From positions 496,001-560,000 of the forward strand of contig NZ_JACHCL010000002.1 in the NCBI RefSeq assembly GCF_014200725.1: 64,000 nt of DNA, given 5' to 3'. This stretch comes from Janthinobacterium silvisoli (GTDB lineage: Bacteria > Pseudomonadota > Gammaproteobacteria > Burkholderiales > Burkholderiaceae_D). Positions 14,847-23,651 of this stretch are shown here, in pieces. A model generated the notes under the pieces. That model was not told where the DNA came from. It worked only from the letters and a program-made list of their open reading frames with translations, and made no database searches. Position numbers and translations under genes: made by a program. The stretch's first letter is position 1; every line of letters begins with the position of its first letter.

Positions 14847-17315
14847 ATGGCATTGCAGCATTCTCCACAAAGACATCCAACCACTGTTGCCGTGCGCGCC
14901 GCGCTGGCCCTGCTGATCGCTGCCAGTTGCGCTACGGCCAGCGTGACGCCATCGGCGCAAGCCGCCGAGAGCGCTGCGGCAAGCCAGCGTCAGTACCAGA
15001 TTCCAGCCGGCCCGCTCAACGCGGCGCTGTCAAGCTTCGCCATCGAAGCGGGCGTCAGCGTGGCCACCGCCTCCGCTCAAGTCAACGGCTTGCACAGCAA
15101 GGGCTTGCAAGGCCGCTACACGGTGTATGAAGGCTTCCAGAAACTGCTCGATGGCAGCGGCCTGGAAATCGTCGAGGAAGGCAATGGCAATTACAGCCTG
15201 CGCAAGGCTGGCGCGGAACCGGCGATGGCCACCATGCCGGGCGTGACCGTCAGCGCGCAGGCGGACAACAACAGCACTGAAGGCACCAGCTCCTACACCA
15301 CGCGCGCCATGAGCACCGCCACCGGCCTGTCGCTGTCGCAGCGGCAGACGCCGCAAACGGTCAGCATCATTTCGCGCCAGCAGATGGATGATTTCGAACT
15401 CACCAGCCTGCAAGACGTGGCCCAGGCCACGCCGGGCATCTACAGCAAGGGGCAAGCCGTATCGGACCAGGAAGCGACCTATTTTGCACGCGGCTTTGCA
15501 CTGAGCCACGTCAATGTGGATGGCTTGCCGCTCGACGTCACGGGTTTCAACGAGCGCAATGTCTCGGCCGATATGATCATGTACGACCGGGTGGAAGTGG
15601 TGCGCGGCGCCACCGGCTTGCTCGAAGGCGCCGGCGCACCATCGGGCAGCATCAACCTGGTGCGCAAGCGCCCTACCGCCACGCCGCTGCTGAACCTGTC
15701 GGCCGGCGCTGGCAGCTGGAACAACCAGCAATTGACTGTGGACGCCAGCAACGCCCTGAACGACGCCGGCACGGTGCGGGGACGGGTGGCAGGCAGCTGG
15801 CGCGACAGCGATAGCTACATCGATATCGTCAAGCACAAGGATGCCACCCTGTACGGCATCGTGGAAGCGGACCTGGCGCCCGACACCACCCTGGGCATCG
15901 GCTTTTCCGTGCAGCGCAGCCGCACCAATGGCCTCTTTGTCGGCTTGCCGACTTTCGCCGATGGCCGCCATATGGACTTGCCCCGTTCCAGTTTTTTCAA
16001 CAATGCCGACTCGTTCCAGAACCGCGACAACAACGTGCTGTTCGCCGATCTGGAACAGCGCCTGAGTGGCGGCTGGCGCGCACGTTTCGCCGTCACTCAT
16101 ATCGACGCCACCTCGAACACGCGCAACACTACCAACAGCCGCATCGATGGCGAGGATTATCTGCTGAGCCAATCGGAAACGGGCTGGCATTACGGCACCA
16201 GGCAGCTGGTAGCCGACCTGCGCGCCAGCGGCCCTGTCAACTGGTTCGGACGCCAGCATGACCTCATCATCGGCACCAGCTACCGCCATGACGACTCGCT
16301 GGCATCGCAGGCGTGGGAAAACGATAGCGACCGCGTGATCGATATCCGCCACTGGAATCCGCGCGCGTTTTCCATGAATGGCCACGCCGCGCCCTTGTAT
16401 GCCTGGGGCCGCAAGACCAATGAAAAAGGCGTGTATGCCGCCGGCAATTTCAGCCTGGCCGATTCCGTGCACATGGTGCTCGGTGGACGCTTCGGCTGGT
16501 ATGCGCAAGACGTGACGGGCTGGTATGAAACGCCGCCCAACTGGAAGCGCAGCCTGGAAGAAAGCGCCAAGTTCACGCCTTACGCGGGCCTGGTCTATGA
16601 CCTGGACCAGCAGCATTCGCTGTACGCCAGCGGCACGCAGATTTTCGAGCCGCAAAGCGCCATCGACGTGAAAGGCAATACCCTGCCACCGCTGACGGGC
16701 ACCAATTATGAAGTGGGCGTGAAAGGCGAATACTTTGGCGGCGCGCTCAATACCAGCGCGGCCCTGTTCCGCATCGAGCAAAACAATCGCGCCATGGCCG
16801 ATGAACAGAACTGCCCGACGGGCGGGAAAATCACCTGTTCGCGCGCGGCCGGCCAGGTTCGCAGCGAAGGTCTGGACCTGCAGGTATCGGGCTCGCCCCT
16901 GCCCGGCTGGCAGATATCGGCCGGCTATACCTATGTGATGGCCAAGTACATCAAGGACAGCATTGCCAGCAATATCGGCCAGCGCATCGCCACCGATGAA
17001 CCGAAACACTTGTTCAAGCTATACACCAACTACCAGCTGGGCGGCGACTTTGCCAAATGGAACGTAGGCGCTTCCGCCTACGCTCAGGACAAGATCTACC
17101 GCAGCGATACAGGCTTTTATACCAGCCAGGGCACTTATGCCCTGCTCGGCCTGACGGCCGGCTACCGGGTCAATGACAAGCTGCAGCTGCGGCTCAACGT
17201 CGATAACCTGCTGGACCGCCGCTATTACCAGGCGCTCGGTTATTCCTGGTCCGGCGGCCTGGAGCGCTACGGCGCCCCGCGCAGCATCTTGTTGAGCCTG
17301 AACTACAAGATGTAA
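14847..17315 (+). CDS. TonB-dependent siderophore receptor with N-terminal signalling domain (FpvA/FhuE-like)
   Basis: An 822-residue outer-membrane transducer receptor. Signal peptide to about residue 40; secretin/TonB short N-terminal (STN) domain about 48-120 (IPAGPLNAALSSFAIEAGVSV, in parts); TonB box and plug with the siderophore-receptor signature RQTPQTVSIISRQQMDDF and VEVVRGATGLLEGAGAPSG; beta-barrel ending in ILLSLNYKM. The STN domain touches FecR in the periplasm to switch on the ECF factor. The family imports ferric hydroxamate, pyoverdine-like or coprogen-type siderophores; the exact ligand cannot be read. No siderophore synthesis genes are nearby, so uptake of a foreign siderophore is possible. 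Confidence 0.92.
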   Translation: MALQHSPQRHPTTVAVRAALALLIAASCATASVTPSAQAAESAAASQRQYQIPAGPLNAALSSFAIEAGVSVATASAQVNGLHSKGLQGRYTVYEGFQKLLDGSGLEIVEEGNGNYSLRKAGAEPAMATMPGVTVSAQADNNSTEGTSSYTTRAMSTATGLSLSQRQTPQTVSIISRQQMDDFELTSLQDVAQATPGIYSKGQAVSDQEATYFARGFALSHVNVDGLPLDVTGFNERNVSADMIMYDRVEVVRGATGLLEGAGAPSGSINLVRKRPTATPLLNLSAGAGSWNNQQLTVDASNALNDAGTVRGRVAGSWRDSDSYIDIVKHKDATLYGIVEADLAPDTTLGIGFSVQRSRTNGLFVGLPTFADGRHMDLPRSSFFNNADSFQNRDNNVLFADLEQRLSGGWRARFAVTHIDATSNTRNTTNSRIDGEDYLLSQSETGWHYGTRQLVADLRASGPVNWFGRQHDLIIGTSYRHDDSLASQAWENDSDRVIDIRHWNPRAFSMNGHAAPLYAWGRKTNEKGVYAAGNFSLADSVHMVLGGRFGWYAQDVTGWYETPPNWKRSLEESAKFTPYAGLVYDLDQQHSLYASGTQIFEPQSAIDVKGNTLPPLTGTNYEVGVKGEYFGGALNTSAALFRIEQNNRAMADEQNCPTGGKITCSRAAGQVRSEGLDLQVSGSPLPGWQISAGYTYVMAKYIKDSIASNIGQRIATDEPKHLFKLYTNYQLGGDFAKWNVGASAYAQDKIYRSDTGFYTSQGTYALLGLTAGYRVNDKLQLRLNVDNLLDRRYYQALGYSWSGGLERYGAPRSILLSLNYKM

Positions 17316-17322
17316 CTTGTAA

Positions 17323-18525
17323 TTAAGTGGCGGCAGGTTCCCTGAGCATGTTCCTGATACCCCGCAGCGCCTGCCGCACCCGCGACTCGTTTTCAATCAG
17401 GGCGAAGCGCACATATTCATCGCCGTATTCACCGAAGCCGATACCGGGCGAGACGCTCACTTTCGCCTTTTCCAGCAGCAGCTTGGCAAATTCCAGCGAA
17501 CCCAGGTGGCGGTAGGCTTCCGGGATATGCGCCCAGATATACATGGACGCCTTCGGTTTTTCCACCATCCAGCCCGCCTCGTGCAAGCCTTTCACCAGCA
17601 CGTCGCGGCGGCGCTGGTACTGGGCGCAAATTTCGGTCACGCAGCTTTGATCGCCTTCCAGCGCCGCGATCGCCGCCACCTGCACGGGGGTAAAACTGCC
17701 GTAATCGTGATAACTCTTGATGCGCGCCAAAGCCGCCACCAGTTCCGCATTGCCGACCATGAAGCCGATGCGCCAACCCGCCATGTTATAACTTTTGGAC
17801 ATGGTGAAAAACTCCACGGCCACGTCACGCGCGCCGGGCACCTGCATGATGGACGGCGCTTTCCAGCCATCGTAGGTGATGTCGGCATACGCCAGGTCAT
17901 GCACCACCAAAATATTATGCTGCTTGGCCAGCGTTACCACACGCTCGAAAAACTCCAGTTCCACGCATTGCGCGGTCGGATTCGATGGAAAACCCAGCAC
18001 CATCATCTTCGGCTTCGGATAGCTTTCGCGTATCGCCCGTTCCAGCTCCGCAAAGAAATCCACGCCCGGCCCCATGCGCACGGAGCGGATATCGGCGCCC
18101 GCAATCACCGCGCCCCATATATGAATCGGGTAGCTGGGGTTCGGCACCAGCACCGTGTCGCCCCGGTCCAGGGTGGCCAGCATCAGGTGCGCCAGGCCCT
18201 CTTTCGAACCGATGGTGACGATGGCTTCACTGTCCGGATCGATATCAACTTCGTAGCGCTTCTTGTACCAATGTGCAATCGCGCGGCGCAAGCGGGGAAT
18301 GCCCTTGGAGGCGGAATAGCCATGCGTATCGGGCCGCTTCACGGTCTCGATCAATTTATCGACGATGTGCGATGGCGTGGCGCCATCGGGGTTGCCCATC
18401 GACATATCGATGATGTCCTCGCCACGGCGGCGCGCCGCCATCTTGAGTTCGGCGGTGATATTGAAAACGTAGGGGGGAAGACGATTGATGCGCGAAAAGC
18501 TGCGCGGAGTTTGGCTGTCGGTCAT
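17323..18525 (-). CDS. alaC: Alanine/pyruvate aminotransferase, AlaC type
   Basis: A 400-residue class I/II PLP aminotransferase. The start [13 protein letters not shown] and the PLP-lysine motif [16 protein letters not shown] (Lys244) are diagnostic of AlaC (YfdZ), which makes alanine from pyruvate with glutamate as amino donor. The PLP-stacking segment and FPSNPTAQ (about 179-186) and the C-terminal arginine motif YVRFALIEN are also present. It converges on the siderophore receptor gene, with only 7 nt between stop codons and no obvious terminator. It appears monocistronic. Confidence 0.9.
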   Translation of the reverse strand: MTDSQTPRSFSRINRLPPYVFNITAELKMAARRRGEDIIDMSMGNPDGATPSHIVDKLIETVKRPDTHGYSASKGIPRLRRAIAHWYKKRYEVDIDPDSEAIVTIGSKEGLAHLMLATLDRGDTVLVPNPSYPIHIWGAVIAGADIRSVRMGPGVDFFAELERAIRESYPKPKMMVLGFPSNPTAQCVELEFFERVVTLAKQHNILVVHDLAYADITYDGWKAPSIMQVPGARDVAVEFFTMSKSYNMAGWRIGFMVGNAELVAALARIKSYHDYGSFTPVQVAAIAALEGDQSCVTEICAQYQRRRDVLVKGLHEAGWMVEKPKASMYIWAHIPEAYRHLGSLEFAKLLLEKAKVSVSPGIGFGEYGDEYVRFALIENESRVRQALRGIRNMLREPAAT

Positions 18526-18629
18526 GGTATCTCTTTACGTAAGCGCCCGGATCCGTCCGAGCGACGTTGGCACAATGGGTGCGCCTGCAACGATACTACC
18601 GTGTCATTGCAGGCGCTGGCAAGTCCTGT

Positions 18630-19682
18630 TCAATAACTATCGACCTCGATCACCGCCCTGGCAAATTCATGCGGCGCTTCCTGCGGCAGGTTGTGGCCCA
18701 CGCCTTTGAAAATGCGGTGCGTGCGCTTGCCGGAAAATTTGCTGGCGTAGGCCGTGCCATCCGACGCCGGCGCCACGCCATCCGCATCGCCATCGATGGT
18801 GATGGTCGGTACGCCGATCACGGGGCCGGCAGCCAGGCGCTGTTCCAGCGCATCGTATTTCGGGTCGCCCTTGGCCAGGCTCAGGCGCCAGCGGTAGTTG
18901 TGGATCACGATGCGGACATAATCGGGATTATCGAACGAGGCCGCGCTGCGCTCGAAGGTGGCGTCGTCGAACTGCCAGGTCGGCGAATTGACCTTCCAGA
19001 TCAGCTTGGCAAATTCGCGCCGGTACTTTTCGTAACCAGCCTGGCCCCGGTCTGTCGCAAAATAAAACTGGTACCACCAGCCATGCTCCACTGTCGGCGG
19101 CAAGGGAATCTTGTTGCGCTCCAGGTTGTTGATCAGGTAGCCGTTCACCGACACCATGGCCTTGCAGCGCTGCGGCCACAGGGCCGCGATGATATTGGCC
19201 GTGCGCGCGCCCCAGTCATAGCCGGCCAGGATGGCTTTTTCGATCTGCAAGGCATCCATCAGGGCGATGATATCGAGCGCCACCACCGCTTGCTGGGCAT
19301 TGCGGAAAGTACTGTCAGACAGGAAGCGCGTCGTGCCGTGACCGCGCAGATGGGGCACGATCACACGGTAACCGACCGCCGCCAGCATGGGCGCGACTTC
19401 CGCATAGCTATGGATATCGTAGGGCCAGCCGTGCAGCAGGATCACGGGTTTTCCATCGCCAGGCCCCGCCTCGAAATAACCGACATCGAGTTCGCCGGCG
19501 CGTATCTGCTTGATGGGCGCCAGCGCTGGCGCCGGCAGCATGCGCCTGTCCACATCTGCACCTGCGGCCTGCGCCACCTGCATGAAAGGCAGTTGAGCCA
19601 TCGACAGGCCAGCCGTCGCGGCGGCCCCTGTCAACAGATGACGGCGTTGATCATTAATCGCTTCAGACTGTTTCTTGAACAT
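18630..19682 (-). CDS. Tat-exported alpha/beta hydrolase (epoxide-hydrolase-like)
   Basis: A 350-residue protein with a twin-arginine signal (NDQRRHLLTGAAATAGLSMA, Arg13-Arg14). The mature part is an alpha/beta hydrolase: oxyanion-hole motif HGWP (84-87), nucleophile elbow GYDWGAR with Asp156, and the late catalytic His in KGVGHNLPQE. An Asp nucleophile points to the epoxide hydrolase/haloalkane dehalogenase group rather than to esterases, which use Ser. The substrate is unknown. It is followed by nothing obvious on its strand and lies 21 nt downstream of ohr, so it may share the ohr transcript and its stress response. Confidence 0.8.
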   Translation of the reverse strand: MFKKQSEAINDQRRHLLTGAAATAGLSMAQLPFMQVAQAAGADVDRRMLPAPALAPIKQIRAGELDVGYFEAGPGDGKPVILLHGWPYDIHSYAEVAPMLAAVGYRVIVPHLRGHGTTRFLSDSTFRNAQQAVVALDIIALMDALQIEKAILAGYDWGARTANIIAALWPQRCKAMVSVNGYLINNLERNKIPLPPTVEHGWWYQFYFATDRGQAGYEKYRREFAKLIWKVNSPTWQFDDATFERSAASFDNPDYVRIVIHNYRWRLSLAKGDPKYDALEQRLAAGPVIGVPTITIDGDADGVAPASDGTAYASKFSGKRTHRIFKGVGHNLPQEAPHEFARAVIEVDSY

Positions 19683-19703
19683 AGTTTGCTCCCGGCAGAA
19701 AAA

Positions 19704-20123
19704 TCAGGCCAATAACTGCAATGTCACGTTGATATTACCGCGTGTCAGCTTGGAATACGGGCAGGTCTGGTGCGCGGCGTCGACCAGGGCCTGGGCCACA
19801 TCAAGCGCCAGGCCGGGCAGGCGGATACCGAGCCGCGCCTGCAGCAGATAGGTCTCGCCCGTCATGCCCAGGTCCACTTCGGCATCGACCGACAGATCAG
19901 CCGGCAACGCGACTTTCAACTTGCCTGCCGCCTTGCCCAGCGCGCCGATAAAGCAGGCCGACCAGCCAGCGGCGAACAACTGTTCCGGGTTCGTGCCCAG
20001 TCCTGCACTACCGGGCGAAGACAGCTTGATATCGAGACGGCCATCATCGCTGCGCGATACCCCATCGCGTCCACCCGTGGTGTGGGTTTTACCGGTGTAC
20101 AGAACTTGATCGACTTGATGCAT
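19704..20123 (-). CDS. ohr: Organic hydroperoxide resistance protein (Ohr/OsmC family)
   Basis: A 139-residue Ohr, a lipoyl-dependent thiol peroxidase that reduces organic and fatty-acid hydroperoxides in the cytoplasm. The catalytic residues are all visible: Arg19 (GGRDG), peroxidatic Cys57 (GWSACF) and resolving Cys121 (HQTCPYSKLTRGN). GGAG precedes the ATG. The usual OhrR (MarR-type) regulator is absent. Instead a two-component system lies upstream on the same strand, and a dyad shared with that system's own promoter lies about 110-135 nt before this start. Confidence 0.92.
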   Translation of the reverse strand: MHQVDQVLYTGKTHTTGGRDGVSRSDDGRLDIKLSSPGSAGLGTNPEQLFAAGWSACFIGALGKAAGKLKVALPADLSVDAEVDLGMTGETYLLQARLGIRLPGLALDVAQALVDAAHQTCPYSKLTRGNINVTLQLLA

Positions 20124-20234
20124 GAGGGACTCCTGTTCAGAAAAAGGGCCGGCACGGATTGCCTGGCGCTGAGTCTTATTAGACGCCGCCCGTGTATCGG
20201 GGCTGTGTCACAACATGGAGCAAGTCGCGGGGAA

Positions 20235-20259
20235 TGTATCTGGAGCGCAGCCAGATACA
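20235..20259. promoter_or_regulatory. Dyad upstream of ohr (candidate response-regulator site)
   Basis: Perfect 9-bp arms TGTATCTGG (20235-20243)/CCAGATACA (20251-20259). Its core, TGTATC-N13-GATACA, recurs with exactly the same 13-nt spacing at 22549-22573, between the response-regulator operon and the thioredoxin gene. Binding by the adjacent OmpR-type regulator is inferred. As it follows the kinase stop codon by only 20 nt on the minus strand, a transcription-termination role is possible, but there is no T tract. Confidence 0.6.
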
Positions 20260-20279
20260 ATCGGGTACAAAAGTCAGTG

Positions 20280-21566
20280 CTACGACAAGATCAAGCGCGC
20301 TTCCAGTCCACCATCGGGACGGTTGGCAAGACTGAGGCGCACATCGATGGCCTGCGCCAGCTGGCGCGCAATCGCCAGCCCCAGGCCCGTGCCGCCGCTG
20401 TCGCGGTTGCGCGATGTCTCCAGGCGGTAGAACGGCTGAAACACCGTTTCCAGCTTGTCCGGCGCGATGCCGGGGCCGCGATCGAGCACGCGTATCGTCA
20501 CCACGCTGTCCGACGACTCCACGACCAGCTCGGCGCTGCCTGCGTATTTCAAGGCATTGTCGACCAGGTTGACCAGGATGCGCCGCAACGCCACCGGGCG
20601 CAGCAGCATGGGCGCGCCGATACGCCCGTTCAGGGTGACGTCCGCCGCCGCGTCGAGATAATCGCATAGCAGGCTGTCGAGCAGCGCATCGGGGTCGATG
20701 CGGCGCGGCTGCTCGGTGGCGCCATGCAGGGTGCGGGCATAGCTCACGCCTTCGCGCACCAGATGCTCCATCTCTTGCAAATTGCGCGTCAATGTGTCGC
20801 GCTGCTCGCCATCATCCATCAGGTCGGCCCGCAAACGCATGCGGGTGATCGGAGTCTGCAAATCGTGCGAAATGGCCGCCAGGATATGCATGCGCTCATG
20901 CATATAGGTGGCGATACGGTCCTGCATGGCATTGAAGGCAGTGGCCGCGCGCGCCACTTCCACCGGGCCATCTTCAGGCAGGCGCACGGCTTTCAAGTCT
21001 GGCCCCAGCGCATCGGCCGCGCGCGCAAGTTCAGCCAGCGGACGCGTGGCCAGGCGCACGCACCACCATGAAAACAGCGCCAGCAGCAGCAGTTGCAGCA
21101 GCAGCAGCGGAATCAGCCACGGAGAAACGGGCAAGCCCCGCGGCCGCAAATCGATGGTCAGCGGCGCGCCATCGCTGAGGCGCAAATGCACTTGCAAGTG
21201 TTCGCGCAAGCCCGGAATGGCGCTGGCCGTCAATGGATAATGCTGGCCGATGGAGCGCTCGATCGACGCCGCCAGCAATTCGGACAGATGCGCGTCAGGC
21301 GCCGCCCCCGGCAAGCCCGGCCCCAGCATGAAGCTGTAGGTGCGCCGCTCCAGGCGCGCCAGCCACTGCCCGCGCTCGCTGGCCGGCAGCCGGTCCAGCA
21401 AGGCCACCGAGCTGGCCACGTCCTGCTCCATATCGCCCAGCATCAAGGACCGCGTGGCCAGTGCGCGCTCGTAAAAAGTCACGCTAAAGGACAGGGCATA
21501 GGCCACGGCCAGGCCGCTCAAAGAAATCAGCATCAGGCGCGCAAACAGGCTGCGCGGCAGCCTCAT
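20280..21566 (-). CDS. Sensor histidine kinase (EnvZ/OmpB-type two-component system)
   Basis: A membrane sensor of about 428 residues: first membrane segment near the N-terminus (LFARLMLISLSGLAVAYALSF in parts), a periplasmic region of about 120 residues, a second segment (LIPLLLLQLLLLALFSWWCV), HAMP, the phospho-acceptor motif ISHDLQTPITRMRLRADLM, and an ATPase domain with NLVDNALKYA, DRGPGIAP and GGTGLGLAIA. The start at 21564-21566 overlaps the regulator's stop as ATGA and has GAGGGCGAGG just before it; an ATG 15 nt upstream is also possible. The stimulus is unknown; neighbours ohr and an exported thioredoxin suggest envelope redox or peroxide stress. Confidence 0.88.
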   Translation of the reverse strand: MRLPRSLFARLMLISLSGLAVAYALSFSVTFYERALATRSLMLGDMEQDVASSVALLDRLPASERGQWLARLERRTYSFMLGPGLPGAAPDAHLSELLAASIERSIGQHYPLTASAIPGLREHLQVHLRLSDGAPLTIDLRPRGLPVSPWLIPLLLLQLLLLALFSWWCVRLATRPLAELARAADALGPDLKAVRLPEDGPVEVARAATAFNAMQDRIATYMHERMHILAAISHDLQTPITRMRLRADLMDDGEQRDTLTRNLQEMEHLVREGVSYARTLHGATEQPRRIDPDALLDSLLCDYLDAAADVTLNGRIGAPMLLRPVALRRILVNLVDNALKYAGSAELVVESSDSVVTIRVLDRGPGIAPDKLETVFQPFYRLETSRNRDSGGTGLGLAIARQLAQAIDVRLSLANRPDGGLEARLILS

Positions 21567-22303
21567 GCCTCGCCCTCGCATACTTCCACGGTGCAGGTAA
21601 AAATATAGCCTTCGCTGCGCAGGGTCTTGATATAGCGCTGGCCACGCGCATCATCGCGCAGGCGCTGGCGCAAGCGGCTGACCAGCAAATCGATGGAGCG
21701 GTCGAACTGGTCCGTGTCGCGCCCCTGCGTCAGGTTCAGCAGCTGGTCGCGCGTCAGCACGCGCTGCGGGTGATCGAGGAATACCCGCAGCAGCCGGTAT
21801 TCGGCACCGCTGAGCGCCACCATGGTGCCGTCGGCGTCGAGCAGGTGGCGGGCCGTGGTGTCGAGCTGCCAGTCGCCGAAACGCAGCAACTGCGTCACTT
21901 CCAGCGGCTTCATGCTGGGTGGCAGCATGCGCGTGCGCCGCAGCACGGCACGGATGCGGGCCACCAGTTCGCGCGAGGAAAACGGCTTGGCCACGTAATC
22001 GTCGGCGCCCATTTCCAGGCCGATGATGCGCTCCGTTTCTTCATCGAGCGCCGTCAGCATCAGTACGGGCACGCTGCGCCATTTGCCGGCGCGCAGCTCG
22101 CGGCATAGCACCAGGCCATCTTCGCCGGGCAGCATCAGGTCAAGGATCACCAGATCGACCGGCCCTTCTTCGAGCACGGTACGCATCTGGCGGCCATTCG
22201 CGGCAGCCGAGACCTGGAAACCGATCTTGCGCAAATAACTGCCCAGCAGGTCGCGGATTTCATGGTCGTCATCGACGATCAGGATGTGGTCGGGTTTATC
22301 CAT
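21563..22303 (-). CDS. OmpR/PhoB-type response regulator
   Basis: A 246-residue protein with a receiver domain (acidic pocket IVDDDHEI, phospho-acceptor Asp in LVILDLMLPGEDG, Lys in DYVAKPFSSREL) and a C-terminal winged helix (LSGAEYRLLRVFLDHPQRVLTRDQLL in parts). It is phosphorylated by the kinase encoded directly downstream, with a 4-nt overlap. Two TGTATC-N13-GATACA dyads, one before ohr and one before the regulator operon and the divergent thioredoxin gene, are its likely targets; this is inference from position and identical spacing. Confidence 0.9.
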   Translation of the reverse strand: MDKPDHILIVDDDHEIRDLLGSYLRKIGFQVSAAANGRQMRTVLEEGPVDLVILDLMLPGEDGLVLCRELRAGKWRSVPVLMLTALDEETERIIGLEMGADDYVAKPFSSRELVARIRAVLRRTRMLPPSMKPLEVTQLLRFGDWQLDTTARHLLDADGTMVALSGAEYRLLRVFLDHPQRVLTRDQLLNLTQGRDTDQFDRSIDLLVSRLRQRLRDDARGQRYIKTLRSEGYIFTCTVEVCEGEA

Positions 22304-22484
22304 CGCGGCGCTTGCCCGGCCGCAGGCGCGGCCCGCTGGCGTGGATGGTGGAGCAGTTGACGGGATGGCTCACTTCAAAACCGATACCGCCCAGCAGGAA
22401 TACGGAAGTGGCGAAGATGCGCTTGACCGCACGTTTCAAAAAGCCTGCTTTATGTAGTGGCGGAGATGGAAGTTCTATATGCAT
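22296..22484 (-). CDS. Possible small protein overlapping the response-regulator start
   Basis: A 62-codon frame whose stop overlaps the regulator's ATG by 8 nt, the arrangement of a translationally coupled first gene. The product would be basic with a short hydrophobic stretch (IFATSVFLLGGIGF). I recognise no family. The ribosome-binding site is weak (AGAGAG), and the frame could be chance coding in a GC-rich leader. Confidence 0.3.
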   Translation of the reverse strand: MHIELPSPPLHKAGFLKRAVKRIFATSVFLLGGIGFEVSHPVNCSTIHASGPRLRPGKRRDG

Positions 22485-22545
22485 GACGCGCTCTCTACGT
22501 TGGAAAGGCTACTTTATAGCGGAAGTCTAGCAAAGATTTATGTCC

Positions 22546-22576
22546 GACTGTATCTGCGGGCGCCGCCGATACAGTC
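22546..22576. promoter_or_regulatory. Dyad between the two-component operon and the thioredoxin gene
   Basis: Perfect 9-bp arms GACTGTATC (22546-22554)/GATACAGTC (22568-22576). The inner TGTATC-N13-GATACA is identical in sequence and spacing to the site before ohr. It lies in the divergent promoter region, so one site could control both the regulator operon and the thioredoxin gene. Confidence 0.65.
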
Positions 22577-22668
22577 CGCCGCATCGCCATGCACAGGGCG
22601 ACACACGCCCGATACGTGGGACAGGCTCAATACGGTCATACATTCTTCCCCACTGAAAGGACTTGACC

Positions 22669-23208
22669 ATGATCAGCGCCATCAAGAAATTGCTCATCGC
22701 CGCCAGCATCGTTGCCGGCAGCAGCCTCGCCATCACCGCCCACGTCACGCAGGCGGCGCCCCTGCAAGACCTGGGGCAAGCGCCCGCCCTGGCCGGCATC
22801 GAACACTGGATCAACAGCCCTCCGCTCAACATCGAACAATTGCGGGGCAAAGTGGTGCTGGTCGATTTCTGGACTTACACCTGCATCAACTGCGTCAACA
22901 CCCTGCCCTACGTCCAGCAATGGCACGACAAATACAAGGGCCAGGGCCTGACCGTGATCGGCGTGCACACGCCGGAATTCCCATTCGAGCGCTCGACCAG
23001 CAATGTGGAAGCGGCCACCAAGCGCCTGGGCCTGACTTATCCTATCGCGCAAGACAACCGCTATGCCACCTGGCGCGCCTACCGCAACCAGTATTGGCCC
23101 GCGTTTTACCTGATCGATAAAAAAGGCCGCATCGTCTACCAGCACTTTGGCGAAGGTGATTATGCGGAAACGGAAAACACCATACGGGCTTTGCTGGCAC
23201 AGCCTTGA
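22669..23208 (+). CDS. Exported thioredoxin-like protein (TlpA/DipZ-C type)
   Basis: A 179-residue protein with a signal peptide (to about residue 28, AITAHVTQA) and a thioredoxin fold carrying VDFWTYTCINCVNTLPYV, the WTYTCINC motif characteristic of the thioredoxin domain of DipZ and related proteins. It continues with VIGVHTPEFPFER and a cis-Pro segment QYWPAFYLID. It should act as a periplasmic thiol-disulfide oxidoreductase. ATG at 22669 follows AAAGGA; a TTG two codons earlier is less likely. It is divergent from the two-component operon, with a shared dyad upstream, so it probably belongs to the same stress response as ohr. Confidence 0.85.
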   Translation: MISAIKKLLIAASIVAGSSLAITAHVTQAAPLQDLGQAPALAGIEHWINSPPLNIEQLRGKVVLVDFWTYTCINCVNTLPYVQQWHDKYKGQGLTVIGVHTPEFPFERSTSNVEAATKRLGLTYPIAQDNRYATWRAYRNQYWPAFYLIDKKGRIVYQHFGEGDYAETENTIRALLAQP

Positions 23209-23282
23209 GCGCTGTTTACCATCTGGCGCAAAGTGTGCCCCGCAGCAGGCGGCTACGCTAACTCATTATCCACATATTTTCA

Positions 23283-23317
23283 TTAACCTACTTGCTAAAT
23301 TTAACCAAGTAGGTTAA
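23283..23317. promoter_or_regulatory. mqsRA operator palindrome
   Basis: Twelve-bp perfect inverted repeat TTAACCTACTTG (23283-23294)/CAAGTAGGTTAA (23306-23317), 22 nt upstream of the mqsR start. It contains the AACCT...AGGTT core known for MqsA binding in E. coli, here with longer arms and a wider spacer. Confidence 0.8.
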
Positions 23318-23339
23318 ATTGATAAATAAGGAGCACCCC

Positions 23340-23651
23340 ATGACCAGCTTCCTCAAAGCGACGCACAATCTGGCTGACATGCTGGTGTTGATACGACAGG
23401 GGCGCTACAAAACGACCAAAGTCGCCCGCGAAGGCGCTACCCGGCTGGGACTTGACCTGGACGGCATGATCGCCATCGTGCTCGATTTGCCCGATAGCGG
23501 CTGCTTTTATAAAACCATGGAATCGGAGAAAAATCCCGGCCACTGGATGGATGTGTATCACGCAGTCACACCGAACGATGAAGATGTGTATTTGAAATTA
23601 ATGATACAGAATGGCGTATTGATTGTATCGTTCAAGGAGTTATCACCATGA
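23340..23651 (+). CDS. mqsR: MqsR-type toxin (mRNA interferase)
   Basis: A 103-residue protein, close to the 98 residues of E. coli MqsR. The family pattern is visible: DMLVLIRQGRYKTTKVAREGATRLGLDLDGMIAIVLDL in parts, FYKTMES, HWMDVYH, and VYLKLMIQNGVLIVSFKEL at the end. MqsR is a RelE-fold endoribonuclease that cuts mRNA mainly at GCU/GCA sites in E. coli. ATG at 23340 follows AAGGAG by 6 nt; an upstream in-frame ATG at 23319 lacks such a site. The stop overlaps the antitoxin start by 4 nt, toxin first, as in known mqsRA operons. Confidence 0.9.
   Translation: MTSFLKATHNLADMLVLIRQGRYKTTKVAREGATRLGLDLDGMIAIVLDLPDSGCFYKTMESEKNPGHWMDVYHAVTPNDEDVYLKLMIQNGVLIVSFKELSP

Noticed and set aside
15030..17009. 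659-codon minus-strand frame opposite the siderophore receptor
   Set aside because: Antisense shadow of a receptor with all expected domains.
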